Shown one piece after another: positions 9,537-17,460 of a stretch of DNA of 64,000 nucleotides. Every line of letters begins with the position of its first letter. The stretch's first letter is position 1. The stretch spans positions 930,001-994,000 of the forward strand of contig JAHHDT010000005.1 of assembly GCA_019739225.1 (NCBI GenBank), given 5' to 3'. A program made the translations under genes and the position numbers. Origin of the DNA: Aquamicrobium sp. (GTDB taxonomy: Bacteria > Pseudomonadota > Alphaproteobacteria > Rhizobiales > Rhizobiaceae). The notes below the pieces were generated by a model. It searched no databases. It had not been told where the DNA came from and saw only the letters and a program-made list of their open reading frames with translations.

Positions 9537-10661
9537 CTACAGCAGGTCTCCAAGAATCTTAGCGTAGTCTCCATGGGTGAGGTCGCGGGGATTGGTGGCG
9601 TGGCTGTGGTCGGCGAGCGCGCGTTCGCAGGTCCAGTCCACCATCTCTCGGGAGACGCCAAGCGCAGCAAGACTCTCGGGGATTCCAAGCTTGCGGTTCA
9701 TGCGATCGAGTTCGTCAGCTAGCGCGGATGGTCCGGTCAAGCCAACGGCCTCGGTCAGTCGTTTGATCTTGTCGGGTACTGCTTCGGAATTCCAACGGAG
9801 TACCGATGGCATCAGAATGGCGTTCAGCGTGCCGTGGTGAAGGCTGAGCGACTTGATGCCGCCGAGCGCGTGGCTGAGCGCGTGTACGGCGCCCAGGCCC
9901 TTCTGGAAGGTAAGCCCGCCCTCGAGCGCCCCCATCATCAGCTCGGCGCGTGCGTCGAGGTCGGACCCATCGGCATGCGCCCTGGGCAAGGCGGTCCAGA
10001 CCCTGATGAAGCCGTCCAGCGCGATCGCGTCGGCTGGAGGATTAAAGCGCGGTGACAGAAACGTCTCGATGCAGTGCGATAGCGCGTCGAGACCTGTTGC
10101 CGCGGTCAGTTGCGGCGGCAGCCCCAGCGTCAGTTCCGGATCGCAGATGGCACGCTTGGGGATGAGGTGCGGGCTGATGAAGCCAAGTTTGCGGTCGTCC
10201 TCCAGCGTAATCAGCGCCGCACGGCCCACTTCCGAGCCGGTTCCCGCCGTGGTGGGGATCGCAATCAGGGGCGCGACCGCAGCCGTGATGCGGGGAATGC
10301 CGCCGAGTATCGCGGCATATTCCTCGAGTTTGCCCGGATGGCTCGCCAGCAGCGCCACACCCTTGGCGAGGTCGATAGGCGAACCGCCGCCAAAGGCGAC
10401 GACGCCGTCGCAATCCTCGGCGCGGTAGAGGGTCAGCGCGCTCTGCACGGCCCCTTCGGTCGGGTTGGTCGGTACGTCGAGAAATGTGGGCACCGCGGGT
10501 CCCACAATATCCAGTAGCCGCGCAAGAAGACCTGAGTCGGCGATGCCATGATCGCTGACCACGAGGGGCCGCCTTATGTGAAGTTCCTCCATCGCTGTCT
10601 TCAACGACGACAAGGTGCCAGGTCCGAAATTGATCGTGGTGAGATAGTTGATGACGTGCAT
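9537..10661 (-). CDS. Iron-containing alcohol dehydrogenase
   Basis: About 374 residues from ATG 10661 (MHVINYLTTINFGPGTLSS), chosen because a GGAG lies just upstream; the frame is open further but without a better site. Family III dehydrogenase features: the NAD(P)-binding VAFGGGSPIDLAKGVALL, the PTTAGTGSEVGRAAL loop, and the metal-binding histidines in GAVHALSHALGG and LHHGTLNAILMPS. Such enzymes reduce or oxidise small alcohols, lactaldehyde, 1,3-propanediol or maleylacetate; the substrate cannot be told. It stands alone, divergent from the helicase gene, with no adjacent regulator. Confidence 0.92.
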   Translation of the reverse strand: MHVINYLTTINFGPGTLSSLKTAMEELHIRRPLVVSDHGIADSGLLARLLDIVGPAVPTFLDVPTNPTEGAVQSALTLYRAEDCDGVVAFGGGSPIDLAKGVALLASHPGKLEEYAAILGGIPRITAAVAPLIAIPTTAGTGSEVGRAALITLEDDRKLGFISPHLIPKRAICDPELTLGLPPQLTAATGLDALSHCIETFLSPRFNPPADAIALDGFIRVWTALPRAHADGSDLDARAELMMGALEGGLTFQKGLGAVHALSHALGGIKSLSLHHGTLNAILMPSVLRWNSEAVPDKIKRLTEAVGLTGPSALADELDRMNRKLGIPESLAALGVSREMVDWTCERALADHSHATNPRDLTHGDYAKILGDLL

Positions 10662-10956
10662 GTCCACTCCGGAAATTCGTGCGCTCGGCTGCGGGAGGCG
10701 TCGTTCGTCCCCGCGTCGTATGATATTGGTGCAGTTCACCACGAAGTAGACCTTCTCCGAAGGGCAACGTCACCACGAATATGCCAGCAGGGTGCGCGAG
10801 ACCATCACGCTGGCAGCGTGCGTCTGTCCGGCTGGCGCAGCATGTTATCGTCTGGACAAGATTTGCATACAGCCTTCCCTCGAAAGAGGGGGCAACATTT
10901 TTTTCGTTTTCCGGGCGGCAGCCGTGTTATGCGACGGGCCACAAAGGTCGGAAAAA

Positions 10957-12762
10957 ATGCATCCATCGAACGATACGAAGCCTCTGGCTTCTTCCATTCA
11001 CCCTGCTCTTGCTTCCGCGCTTGAAGCTAAGGGCTACAGCCAGCTTACACCAGTCCAGATGGAAATGGCGGAAAGGGCTCACCTGGCCGTCGACCTGCTG
11101 GTTTCGGCACAAACCGGTTCGGGCAAGACGGTTGCATTTGGCATCGCCATCGCCTCGTCGCTCCTGGGAACCTCGGAGCGATTCGAGGCGGCTGGCTCGC
11201 CGCTCGGGCTCGTCATCGCGCCTACTCGTGAACTGGCGATTCAGGTTCGGCGGGAACTCGACTGGCTTTACGGGACGACGAATATCCAGACGGCGACTTG
11301 TGTCGGCGGAATGGACATGCGTCAGGAACGCCGCGCACTCGAGCGCGGCGCGCATATCGTCGTCGGCACACCCGGACGCCTGCGAGATCACATCACCAAG
11401 GGCGCGTTGAACCTTGGCATGCTGCGCGCGGTCGTGCTCGATGAAGCTGATGAAATGCTGGACCTCGGTTTCCGCGAAGATCTCGAATTCATTCTTGGCG
11501 CCGCCCCGGACGAACGGCGAACGCTTATGTTCTCGGCAACGGTGCCGCGCGGCATCGCAGAATTGGCAAAGAGCTTCCAAAAAGATGCCCAGCGCGTCGC
11601 GGTGGCCGGCTCGGCAGACCAACACGCGGACATCGAATACCAGATGATGATTGTGCGGCGCGACGAGCGCGAGCACGCTGTCATCAACGCGCTGCTGGAT
11701 TCCGACAGCACCAGCGCACTGGTGTTCTGCCACACGCGCGAGGCGGTGCGCCACCTCACCGCGCGTCTCGGCAACCGCGGCTTCTCGGTCGTTTCCCTTT
11801 CGGGCGAAATGGCCCAGTCGGAGCGGTCTAACGCGCTGCAGGCGATGCGAGACGGCAGGGCAGATGTTTGCGTGGCAACCGATGTCGCGGCTCGCGGCAT
11901 CGACCTGCCGAACCTGGATCTCGTGATCCATGCGGACGTGCCGAGCAACCCTGCGACGTTGCTCCACCGCTCCGGCAGGACGGGGCGGGCAGGGCGCAAG
12001 GGCGTGTGTGTTCTCATCGTGCCCGAGCACAGGCGCAGCGCAGCGCATCGCGTGCTTGCGCAGGCCAGGCTGACGGCGTCCGAGCGTGCCGCCCCCGGCA
12101 TCGCAGAGATCGAGGCACGCTACCGCCGCGAAATAATCAACACTGCGGTCTCCACACACGAGCCCGACGAGGCTGAAGCCGCGTTCGTGGCCGACCTGCT
12201 TGCAAAAGTCGCCCCGGAGCGCATAGCCGCCGCCTTCCTGCGCCAGCAGCTTGCGGCCCGCCCTGTGCCGGAGGATCTTGCTCCCCTGCCTGTTGCCGAG
12301 ATGCAGGGGAGAAAGCCCAAGAACAGCAGACGGGCCGAACACGGCGCAGTGCCGGCGCGTGAGCCGCGCGGACCGGACATGGAAGGCGGGGTTTGGTTCA
12401 CGCTCTCCCTCGGTCGCAAACAGAGAGCCGATCCGAAGTGGTTGCTGCCAATGATATGCAAGGCGGGCGGCGTGACCAAGCGCGACGTCGGTTCGATCCG
12501 GATCGATGATGTCCAGACCCGCTTCGAGATCGCTGCCGATAAGGCGGCAGGATTCGCAGAACAGATCAGCCGACCCGGCGGCACCGAGCGCGGCATCGTC
12601 ATTCTGCCCATCGGAGAGGCACGCGGCGAAGACCGGCAGGCGAGGCCAAAATACCGCAATGACGCGAAGGCGGGAGCGAAACGGGCGGACCGGAACAAGG
12701 CATCACCTGCAGAACGCGACCATAACCGCAAGGGCAAAGGGAAGCCGAAGCGCTCGCGTTGA
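10957..12762 (+). CDS. DEAD-box RNA helicase with DbpA-type RNA-binding domain
   Basis: About 601 residues from ATG 10957 (MHPSNDTKPLASSIHPALA), preceded by AGGTCGGA. All helicase motifs are visible: Q motif YSQLTPVQ, Walker A AQTGSGKT, PTRELAIQ, GTPGRLRDH, DEAD, SAT, and in the second RecA domain ARGID and HRSGRTGRAG. The C-terminal part (ADPKWLLPMICKAGGVTKRD) matches the DbpA RNA-binding domain that targets 23S rRNA, and the very basic tail is typical of alphaproteobacterial members. The likely role is ribosome assembly or cold adaptation. Residues upstream of this start carry no family similarity and are probably leader sequence. Confidence 0.93.
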   Translation: MHPSNDTKPLASSIHPALASALEAKGYSQLTPVQMEMAERAHLAVDLLVSAQTGSGKTVAFGIAIASSLLGTSERFEAAGSPLGLVIAPTRELAIQVRRELDWLYGTTNIQTATCVGGMDMRQERRALERGAHIVVGTPGRLRDHITKGALNLGMLRAVVLDEADEMLDLGFREDLEFILGAAPDERRTLMFSATVPRGIAELAKSFQKDAQRVAVAGSADQHADIEYQMMIVRRDEREHAVINALLDSDSTSALVFCHTREAVRHLTARLGNRGFSVVSLSGEMAQSERSNALQAMRDGRADVCVATDVAARGIDLPNLDLVIHADVPSNPATLLHRSGRTGRAGRKGVCVLIVPEHRRSAAHRVLAQARLTASERAAPGIAEIEARYRREIINTAVSTHEPDEAEAAFVADLLAKVAPERIAAAFLRQQLAARPVPEDLAPLPVAEMQGRKPKNSRRAEHGAVPAREPRGPDMEGGVWFTLSLGRKQRADPKWLLPMICKAGGVTKRDVGSIRIDDVQTRFEIAADKAAGFAEQISRPGGTERGIVILPIGEARGEDRQARPKYRNDAKAGAKRADRNKASPAERDHNRKGKGKPKRSR

Positions 12763-13157
12763 ATATGTCCCGCGGTCCGCTTCGCAGGTGCCCCTCCCGA
12801 ATCCGCTTCAGATCATTATCCCGGACGTGTAGCCGGGCATCTCCCGCGCGCGCTGCTGAGTGCTCGCTTCCAAGCTCGCAGGACAGACCGAAGAAGCCGG
12901 CCGGATGGTCGGCTCGATAATGATCCTGCGCCTTTGCGCAGAACCACTCGCCCATCGAAGGTCGGCCAATGACAGGGATCGCGTAGATGCTCTGGACGAA
13001 TCGAATGGGTGACTAGCCGCCCGGCGAGGTCGAGGCCGGAGGCATCTCCTTCCACCGCATCGCGATACGGGTGTGTCTTCGGTAGGCGCGGAGGCTTCGC
13101 GCTGCCGATGACCCGTGCTGTTCCGGCTGAAGGTGGGTTTTCCTATCGATCGTCTGC
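12763..13157. other. Non-coding stretch between the helicase gene and the GntR promoter
   Basis: About 395 bp. Open frames here on both strands look like chance frames: no ribosome-binding sites, no recognisable domains and Arg/Ser/Pro-rich translations. I see no RNA gene, strong terminator hairpin or insertion sequence. Confidence 0.5.
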
Positions 13158-13200
13158 TTGACATTGGGGGCTTGGTCGGGAATCAGTGGTCAGACCACTG
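13158..13200 (+). promoter_or_regulatory. Promoter with FadR/GntR-type operator controlling the TRAP-1 operon
   Basis: A consensus -35 TTGACA (13158-13163) is followed by a 17-bp-perfect symmetrical site CAGTGGTCAGACCACTG (13184-13200). Its core TGGTCAGACCA matches the known operator consensus of FadR-subfamily GntR regulators (TGGTCnGACCA). The site would cover the -10/+1 region and lies 28 bp before the regulator's start codon, so autorepression of the regulator and the downstream transport operon is the natural reading. Confidence 0.7.
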
Positions 13201-13228
13201 TAAGGCCACTGGGAGGAGTGACCGGCCG

Positions 13229-13969
13229 ATGACGACCGTACTTGCCGAAGTCCACGACCTTTCGGGCGCCGAGAAAGTCTTTGCATTCTTCCGCGACGCC
13301 CTGCTCGACGGCTCGCTGAAGCCGGGAGAGCGGCTGCTCGGGGAGCGTGAGATGTCTCTCCGTCTGGGCGTATCGCGGCCGCTGTTGCGCGAGGCGCTGC
13401 GGTCGCTGGCAATGCTCGGCTTTCTCGACATCCGTCACGGCAAGGGCGCCTATGTCCGCCAGGCCGACATCAACGTCCTGTCCGACTTCTTCACCTTCAG
13501 CCTCGCCCAGCAACCCGACATTCTCGACGACGTGATGCAGGCGCGCATCGCGATCGAATGCCAGGCGATCCGTCTCGCCTGTGAACGCGCCACCGAAGGC
13601 GATCTCACACGGATCGGCTCGAAGCTGACCCGCCTGATGGACACGCTGCATGATCCAGTGGAAGGGGGCGCTGCCGACTTCGCCTTTCACCAGGCAATCG
13701 TCGAGGCGAGCCACAGTGAAGCGTTGACCACGCTCTACGGCGCGATCGGCGAACTGCTGCGGCGAAGCCACGTGCAGCGGCGCGAGGTGACGGTCTCGGA
13801 ACCCGGCATAGTCGACTATCTCGTCGAGGCGCATCGCGAGGTGTTCCTATCCATCGTCGACCGCACTCCCGATTCGGCCGACCGTAAGCTTCGCGACCAT
13901 TTTGCGATCGGCGACGAGTTCCGTCGCCGCAGTCTCATCTCTGCTTTCGCGCGGAGGCCGCAAACCTAA
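13229..13969 (+). CDS. FadR/FCD-subfamily GntR transcriptional regulator
   Basis: About 246 residues from ATG 13229 (MTTVLAEVHDLSGAEKVF) with GGGAGGAG 10 bp upstream. The N-terminal winged helix-turn-helix shows LKPGERLLGEREMSLRLGVS and RPLLREALRSLAMLGFLDIR; the C-terminal FCD effector domain contains the metal-ligand type residues, including the FHQAIVEAS helix. FCD regulators bind carboxylates or sugar acids and usually repress the adjacent catabolic operon. It is transcribed with, and sits 33 bp before, the TRAP-1 binding-protein gene, so its effector is probably the TRAP-1 substrate or a derivative. Confidence 0.92.
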   Translation: MTTVLAEVHDLSGAEKVFAFFRDALLDGSLKPGERLLGEREMSLRLGVSRPLLREALRSLAMLGFLDIRHGKGAYVRQADINVLSDFFTFSLAQQPDILDDVMQARIAIECQAIRLACERATEGDLTRIGSKLTRLMDTLHDPVEGGAADFAFHQAIVEASHSEALTTLYGAIGELLRRSHVQRREVTVSEPGIVDYLVEAHREVFLSIVDRTPDSADRKLRDHFAIGDEFRRRSLISAFARRPQT

Positions 13970-14002
13970 TCAACAAGCAGCAATCCAAGGGAGGATATCG
14001 AC

Positions 14003-14992
14003 ATGCTACACAGGACAATCATCAGAGCGCTGGCCGGCGTCACGGTCGGGTTCGCCATGACCGGAGCCGCGTTCGCGGCGGAACTGCGCTACGCCCATGT
14101 GGGGGCCGAGGGCGACATCCAGACCATCTACGCGGCAGAGGCCGCCAAGGGTATTGCCGCCGCGACGAACGACGCCGTAACGGTAACAGTCTATCCGGCA
14201 AGCCAGCTTGGCGGCGTGGCCGAGATGGTCGACGGCGTAAAGATGGGCTCGATCCAGATGGGCCATCACGACTTCGCTTCGCTCGCGCGACTGGTGCCGG
14301 AAGTGGCGGTGTTCAACGCGCCCTTCATCTATCGGGACGGCGAACATGCGCTTGCGGCGACCGATCCGGCGACCTCGCCGGCGCTCCAGGCGATCAACGA
14401 GAAACTGGTGGCACAGGGCGTGCGCATCATCGGGCGCATCTATCGCGGCGACCGCCAGATCTCGTCTAATTTTCCGGTCAAGACACCGGCAGACCTTGCC
14501 GGCAAGCCGTTCCGTGCGGTGCCGCTCGAGCTTTGGGTCTCGATGGTCAAGGGCTTCGGCGCAATCCCGACGCCCGTCGAGGTCGCCGAGCTGCCGACCG
14601 CGCTGATGACCGGTGTCGTCGTCGGACAGGAAAACCCGCTGACGATGATCGCGTCGAACAACCTCAACGAGGTGCAGTCACACATCTCCATGACCGGCCA
14701 CATGCGCGCCGTACTGGCTGTGTTCGTCAACGAGGAAATCTGGCAGGGCCTGCCCGAGGACCAGCGCGCGGCGATCACCAAGGTTCTCGACGACGAGGCC
14801 AGGAAATCCCTGCAGATGGCGCAGGAAGGCGAGGCCGAACTGGTTGAGGAACTCAAGGGCCGCGGCATGACGATCATCACCGAGGCTGACGGGCTCGATC
14901 TGGACGCCTTCCGTGACGGCGTCAACAAGCAGATCGCCGAGGACTTTCCTGACTTCACGCCGCTGATCGAGCAAATCCAGGCGGTCAATTGA
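14003..14992 (+). CDS. TRAP transporter solute-binding protein (DctP family), system 1
   Basis: 329 residues with a Sec signal peptide ending near GAAFAAELRYAHVG. DctP-fold features include YPASQLGGVAEMVDGVKMGS, the NAPFIYRDGEHA segment, the conserved Arg region around KPFRAVPLELWVSMVKGF and GVVVGQENPLTMI; the last is the substrate-clamping part in sugar acid/uronate binders. Protein acts in the periplasm, delivering its ligand to the DctQM permease encoded next. A GGGAGGA ribosome site precedes the ATG. The ligand is probably a carboxylate such as a sugar acid, judged from subfamily appearance only. Confidence 0.93.
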   Translation: MLHRTIIRALAGVTVGFAMTGAAFAAELRYAHVGAEGDIQTIYAAEAAKGIAAATNDAVTVTVYPASQLGGVAEMVDGVKMGSIQMGHHDFASLARLVPEVAVFNAPFIYRDGEHALAATDPATSPALQAINEKLVAQGVRIIGRIYRGDRQISSNFPVKTPADLAGKPFRAVPLELWVSMVKGFGAIPTPVEVAELPTALMTGVVVGQENPLTMIASNNLNEVQSHISMTGHMRAVLAVFVNEEIWQGLPEDQRAAITKVLDDEARKSLQMAQEGEAELVEELKGRGMTIITEADGLDLDAFRDGVNKQIAEDFPDFTPLIEQIQAVN

Positions 14993-15002
14993 GTTCGATA
15001 CA

Positions 15003-15025
15003 GGCCGGGGCGCTTTGCCCCGGCC
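15003..15025 (+). promoter_or_regulatory. Intercistronic GC hairpin between dctP and dctQ of TRAP system 1
   Basis: GGCCGGGGC and GCCCCGGCC form a perfect 9-bp stem with a 5-nt loop, 10 bp after the binding-protein stop. There is no T-tract. Position and strength suit a 3' stabiliser or partial attenuator that keeps the binding-protein mRNA more abundant than that of the membrane subunits. Confidence 0.6.
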
Positions 15026-15045
15026 GGTTGAGCGGGGAGGGCTCG

Positions 15046-15513
15046 ATGAAAATCGCCGAACGCGTTCTCACGACATTCGTCGTCATCATCATGGCCGGAC
15101 TGGTGTTGGTGCCGACTGTCCAGGTCGTCATGCGCGGCGTCTTCGTGTTGCCGTTCATCGGCGCCGAGGAGTTCACGCGCTTCCTGTTGATCTGCCTGGT
15201 ATTCTGCGCCTTCCCGCTGGTGGTTCTTAACGGCGAGAACATCGTGATGGGCGAGTTCAAGGCGGCGATGCCGAGGCGGACGCGAGCCGTCCTCAATCTC
15301 GCGATCTCGATCCTGGCGATCGCGGCGACCGGCTTTATCGCCTATGTCACGGCGACCAACATCTCGCGTAACCTGACCAATGCGACGCCGACGCTGGGAA
15401 TCCCGTTCTGGATATTCCTGGGCGCGACGCTGTTCGGCTTCGCCGGCGCGGCGATCGTCCACCTCCTGCACCTGCGCAAGCCGCCGCAGGCCGACACGAA
15501 CATCGCGGTGTAA
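15046..15513 (+). CDS. TRAP transporter small permease (DctQ), system 1
   Basis: About 155 residues from ATG 15046 (MKIAERVLTTFVVIIMAG) with a GGGGAGG site upstream; upstream residues in the open frame overlap the hairpin and are unlikely to be translated. Four hydrophobic segments and the conserved GAEEFTRFLLICLVF motif mark a DctQ, the small membrane subunit that pairs with DctM for Na+-driven uptake. Ends 4 bp before the dctM start. Confidence 0.9.
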   Translation: MKIAERVLTTFVVIIMAGLVLVPTVQVVMRGVFVLPFIGAEEFTRFLLICLVFCAFPLVVLNGENIVMGEFKAAMPRRTRAVLNLAISILAIAATGFIAYVTATNISRNLTNATPTLGIPFWIFLGATLFGFAGAAIVHLLHLRKPPQADTNIAV

Positions 15514-15517
15514 CGAG

Positions 15518-16795
15518 ATGGGTTTCGCGGTCGTCATCGCCTTTCTAAGCCTGTTCCTGCTCGGCTTTCCGGTGGTCTATGCCATCCTGCTGCCGTCCAT
15601 TGCCTACGTTGTCCTTGAGGGGCTGCCGCTAGGACTGCTCGCCCAGCGCATCACCTATGCGCTCGACTCGTTCCCGCTGGTCGCGGTGCCGCTGTTCATC
15701 TTCGTTGGCAACCTGATGAACCTTTCGGGGATCACTGACCGGATTTTCCGGTTCGCCTACACGTTGGTCGGGCGCATTCCCGGCGGGCTAGCGCAGGTGA
15801 ACGTCTTCGGAAGCCTTGTCTTCTCCGGCATGTCGGGCGCCGCGCTCGCCGATATCGGTGGCCTCGGCCGCATCGAGATCGACGCCATGAAGAAGCGTGG
15901 CTTCGATCCAGCCTTTGCCGGCGCGGTGACCGGCGCCTCGGCGACGCTCGGTCCGATCTTCCCGCCATCGATACCGCTGATCGTCTACGGCTCCGTCACC
16001 AGCGTTTCGATCGTCCAGCTCCTCGTCGCGGGCATCATGCCGGCACTGGTGTGCACCGTGCTTTTGATGGTGACGGTCTTCTTCATCTCCACCTTGCACA
16101 AGCATCCGCGTGCCGAGCGCAGGGCAACTCCAGGGGAGATGGTGCGCGCCTTTTTGCCGGCACTTCCCGCGATTGTCGCTCCCGCCCTGATGATCGCCGG
16201 CATGACATTCGGCATCTTCACCCCCACCGAAGCCGCGGCGATGACGGCGGTCTACGTGATCGTCATCAGCAAGGTAGTCTATCGCGAACTGACGATCGAG
16301 CATCTTTGGCACTCTGCGGTACTGACAGCCCGAAGTTCATCCGCGATCCTGATCATCGTCGCGGCGGCAGCGCTCTTCGGTTGGATACTGGCCGTCGAAC
16401 AAGTCCCGCAGACCTTTGCCGCCGCGCTGCTGGGCCTGTCCACGGACCCGCTGATGCTGCTGATTATCGCCAACCTGATCTTCTTTGTGGCCGGAATATT
16501 CCTCGATTCTACGACGGCCACGCTGCTCCTGGTGCCGATCATCGCGCCGCCGCTGGTTATGGCAGGCGTCGATCCGGTCCAGCTCGGTATCGTCACCATC
16601 TTCAACCTGATGCTGGGACTGCTCACCCCGCCGATGGGGCTGTCGCTCTTCCTCGTGGCCGACATCGCAAAGGTCTCGATCAGAGAGCTTTTGAGGGCAC
16701 TCTTGCCTTTCTACATTCCGCTGCTGACCACGCTTGCGATCCTGACCTTTGCCAAGGATTTCACGCTGTGGCTGCCCCGACTGGTCGCACAATAA
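15518..16795 (+). CDS. TRAP transporter large permease (DctM), system 1
   Basis: About 425 residues from ATG 15518 (MGFAVVIAFLSLFLLGFP), the usual DctM length, with about a dozen hydrophobic segments. Family motifs present are SGMSGAALADIGGLGRIEI, ATLGPIFPPSIPLIVYGS and TPPMGLSLFLVADIAK, which form the sodium and substrate pathway. It is the transmembrane carrier of the TRAP system. The frame extends upstream into dctQ but the residues there are unrelated. Confidence 0.95.
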   Translation: MGFAVVIAFLSLFLLGFPVVYAILLPSIAYVVLEGLPLGLLAQRITYALDSFPLVAVPLFIFVGNLMNLSGITDRIFRFAYTLVGRIPGGLAQVNVFGSLVFSGMSGAALADIGGLGRIEIDAMKKRGFDPAFAGAVTGASATLGPIFPPSIPLIVYGSVTSVSIVQLLVAGIMPALVCTVLLMVTVFFISTLHKHPRAERRATPGEMVRAFLPALPAIVAPALMIAGMTFGIFTPTEAAAMTAVYVIVISKVVYRELTIEHLWHSAVLTARSSSAILIIVAAAALFGWILAVEQVPQTFAAALLGLSTDPLMLLIIANLIFFVAGIFLDSTTATLLLVPIIAPPLVMAGVDPVQLGIVTIFNLMLGLLTPPMGLSLFLVADIAKVSIRELLRALLPFYIPLLTTLAILTFAKDFTLWLPRLVAQ

Positions 16796-16813
16796 CTCCG
16801 GAGTTCAATCAAG

Positions 16814-17260
16814 ATGCGCATCGTCATCGGTTCCGACCACGCCGGCTTCCCGTTGAAGTCGACCATCGTCGAACATATCAAATCGCTAGGCCACGAAATC
16901 CACGACGCCGGCTCTTATGATCCGAACCCGGTCGACTTTCCCGACATCGCAAAAGCGGTGACCTCGGCGATCCTCGGCGGCGAGGCAGAGCGCGGGCTGA
17001 TGGTCTGCGGCACAGGCGTCGGCGCATCGATCGCCGCGAACAAGGTGAAGGGTATCCGCGCGGCCGTCTGCCACGACGTGCATTCGGCGCACCAGTCGGT
17101 CGAACATGACGACGTCAACGTCATGTGCATCGGGGCTCAAATCGTCGGTGCATGGCTCGCCAAGGATTTGGTGACGTCCTACCTTGAGGCGGAGTTCTCG
17201 ACCGATGAAGATTTCCGCCGCCGCGTGCGCAAACTGGCCGAGATGGACAACGAGCGCTAG
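16814..17260 (+). CDS. RpiB/LacAB-family sugar-phosphate isomerase
   Basis: 148 residues. The N-terminus MRIVIGSDHAGFPLKSTI, the active-site Cys loop GLMVCGTGVGASIAANKV and the CHDVHSAH histidines are those of ribose-5-phosphate isomerase B. The family interconverts aldose and ketose phosphates (ribose-5-P, allose-6-P, galactose-6-P, erythrulose-4-P). Because it stands 18 bp after TRAP-1 dctM rather than with pentose phosphate genes, it is more likely a catabolic isomerase for the phosphorylated TRAP-1 substrate than the housekeeping enzyme. Substrate unproven. Confidence 0.88.
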   Translation: MRIVIGSDHAGFPLKSTIVEHIKSLGHEIHDAGSYDPNPVDFPDIAKAVTSAILGGEAERGLMVCGTGVGASIAANKVKGIRAAVCHDVHSAHQSVEHDDVNVMCIGAQIVGAWLAKDLVTSYLEAEFSTDEDFRRRVRKLAEMDNER

Positions 17261-17436
17261 TCACAAGACAGCATCGGGCCGCCGGCGCCTTTGGCATTGC
17301 GCGAGCCGCGGCCTGCTGAGAGAAATTCCTCGACAGCCAGCGTGTCGCGGCTGATGGTCCCTAGGCGCAAGCGGGCTGACTGCGGCTCATATCCGACATT
17401 CGAACTCCAGGTCGGAACAAAGTGCTTCGCCACAGA

Positions 17437-17456
17437 TTACCTCCGGCAGGAGGTAA
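17437..17456 (+). promoter_or_regulatory. Hairpin sequestering the ribosome-binding site of the PQQ dehydrogenase
   Basis: TTACCTCC (17437-17444) and GGAGGTAA (17449-17456) pair perfectly over 8 bp with a GGCA loop. The 3' arm contains the complete Shine-Dalgarno GGAGG, 7-8 nt before the ATG at 17461, and the 5' arm is an exact anti-SD. In mRNA the ribosome site would be masked unless the stem is opened by temperature, a protein or an upstream ribosome. A GTG at 17422, in frame, would let a ribosome read through the hairpin. Confidence 0.6.
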
Positions 17457-17460
17457 CGTC

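Noticed and set aside
10927-12342. Open frame of 471 codons opposite the DEAD-box helicase
   Set aside because: Shadow of the helicase gene; no family similarity and Arg/His-rich chance composition.
12763-13157. Small minus-strand frames after the helicase gene
   Set aside because: No ribosome site, no domain, Arg/Ser/Pro-rich translation, overlapping frames on both strands.
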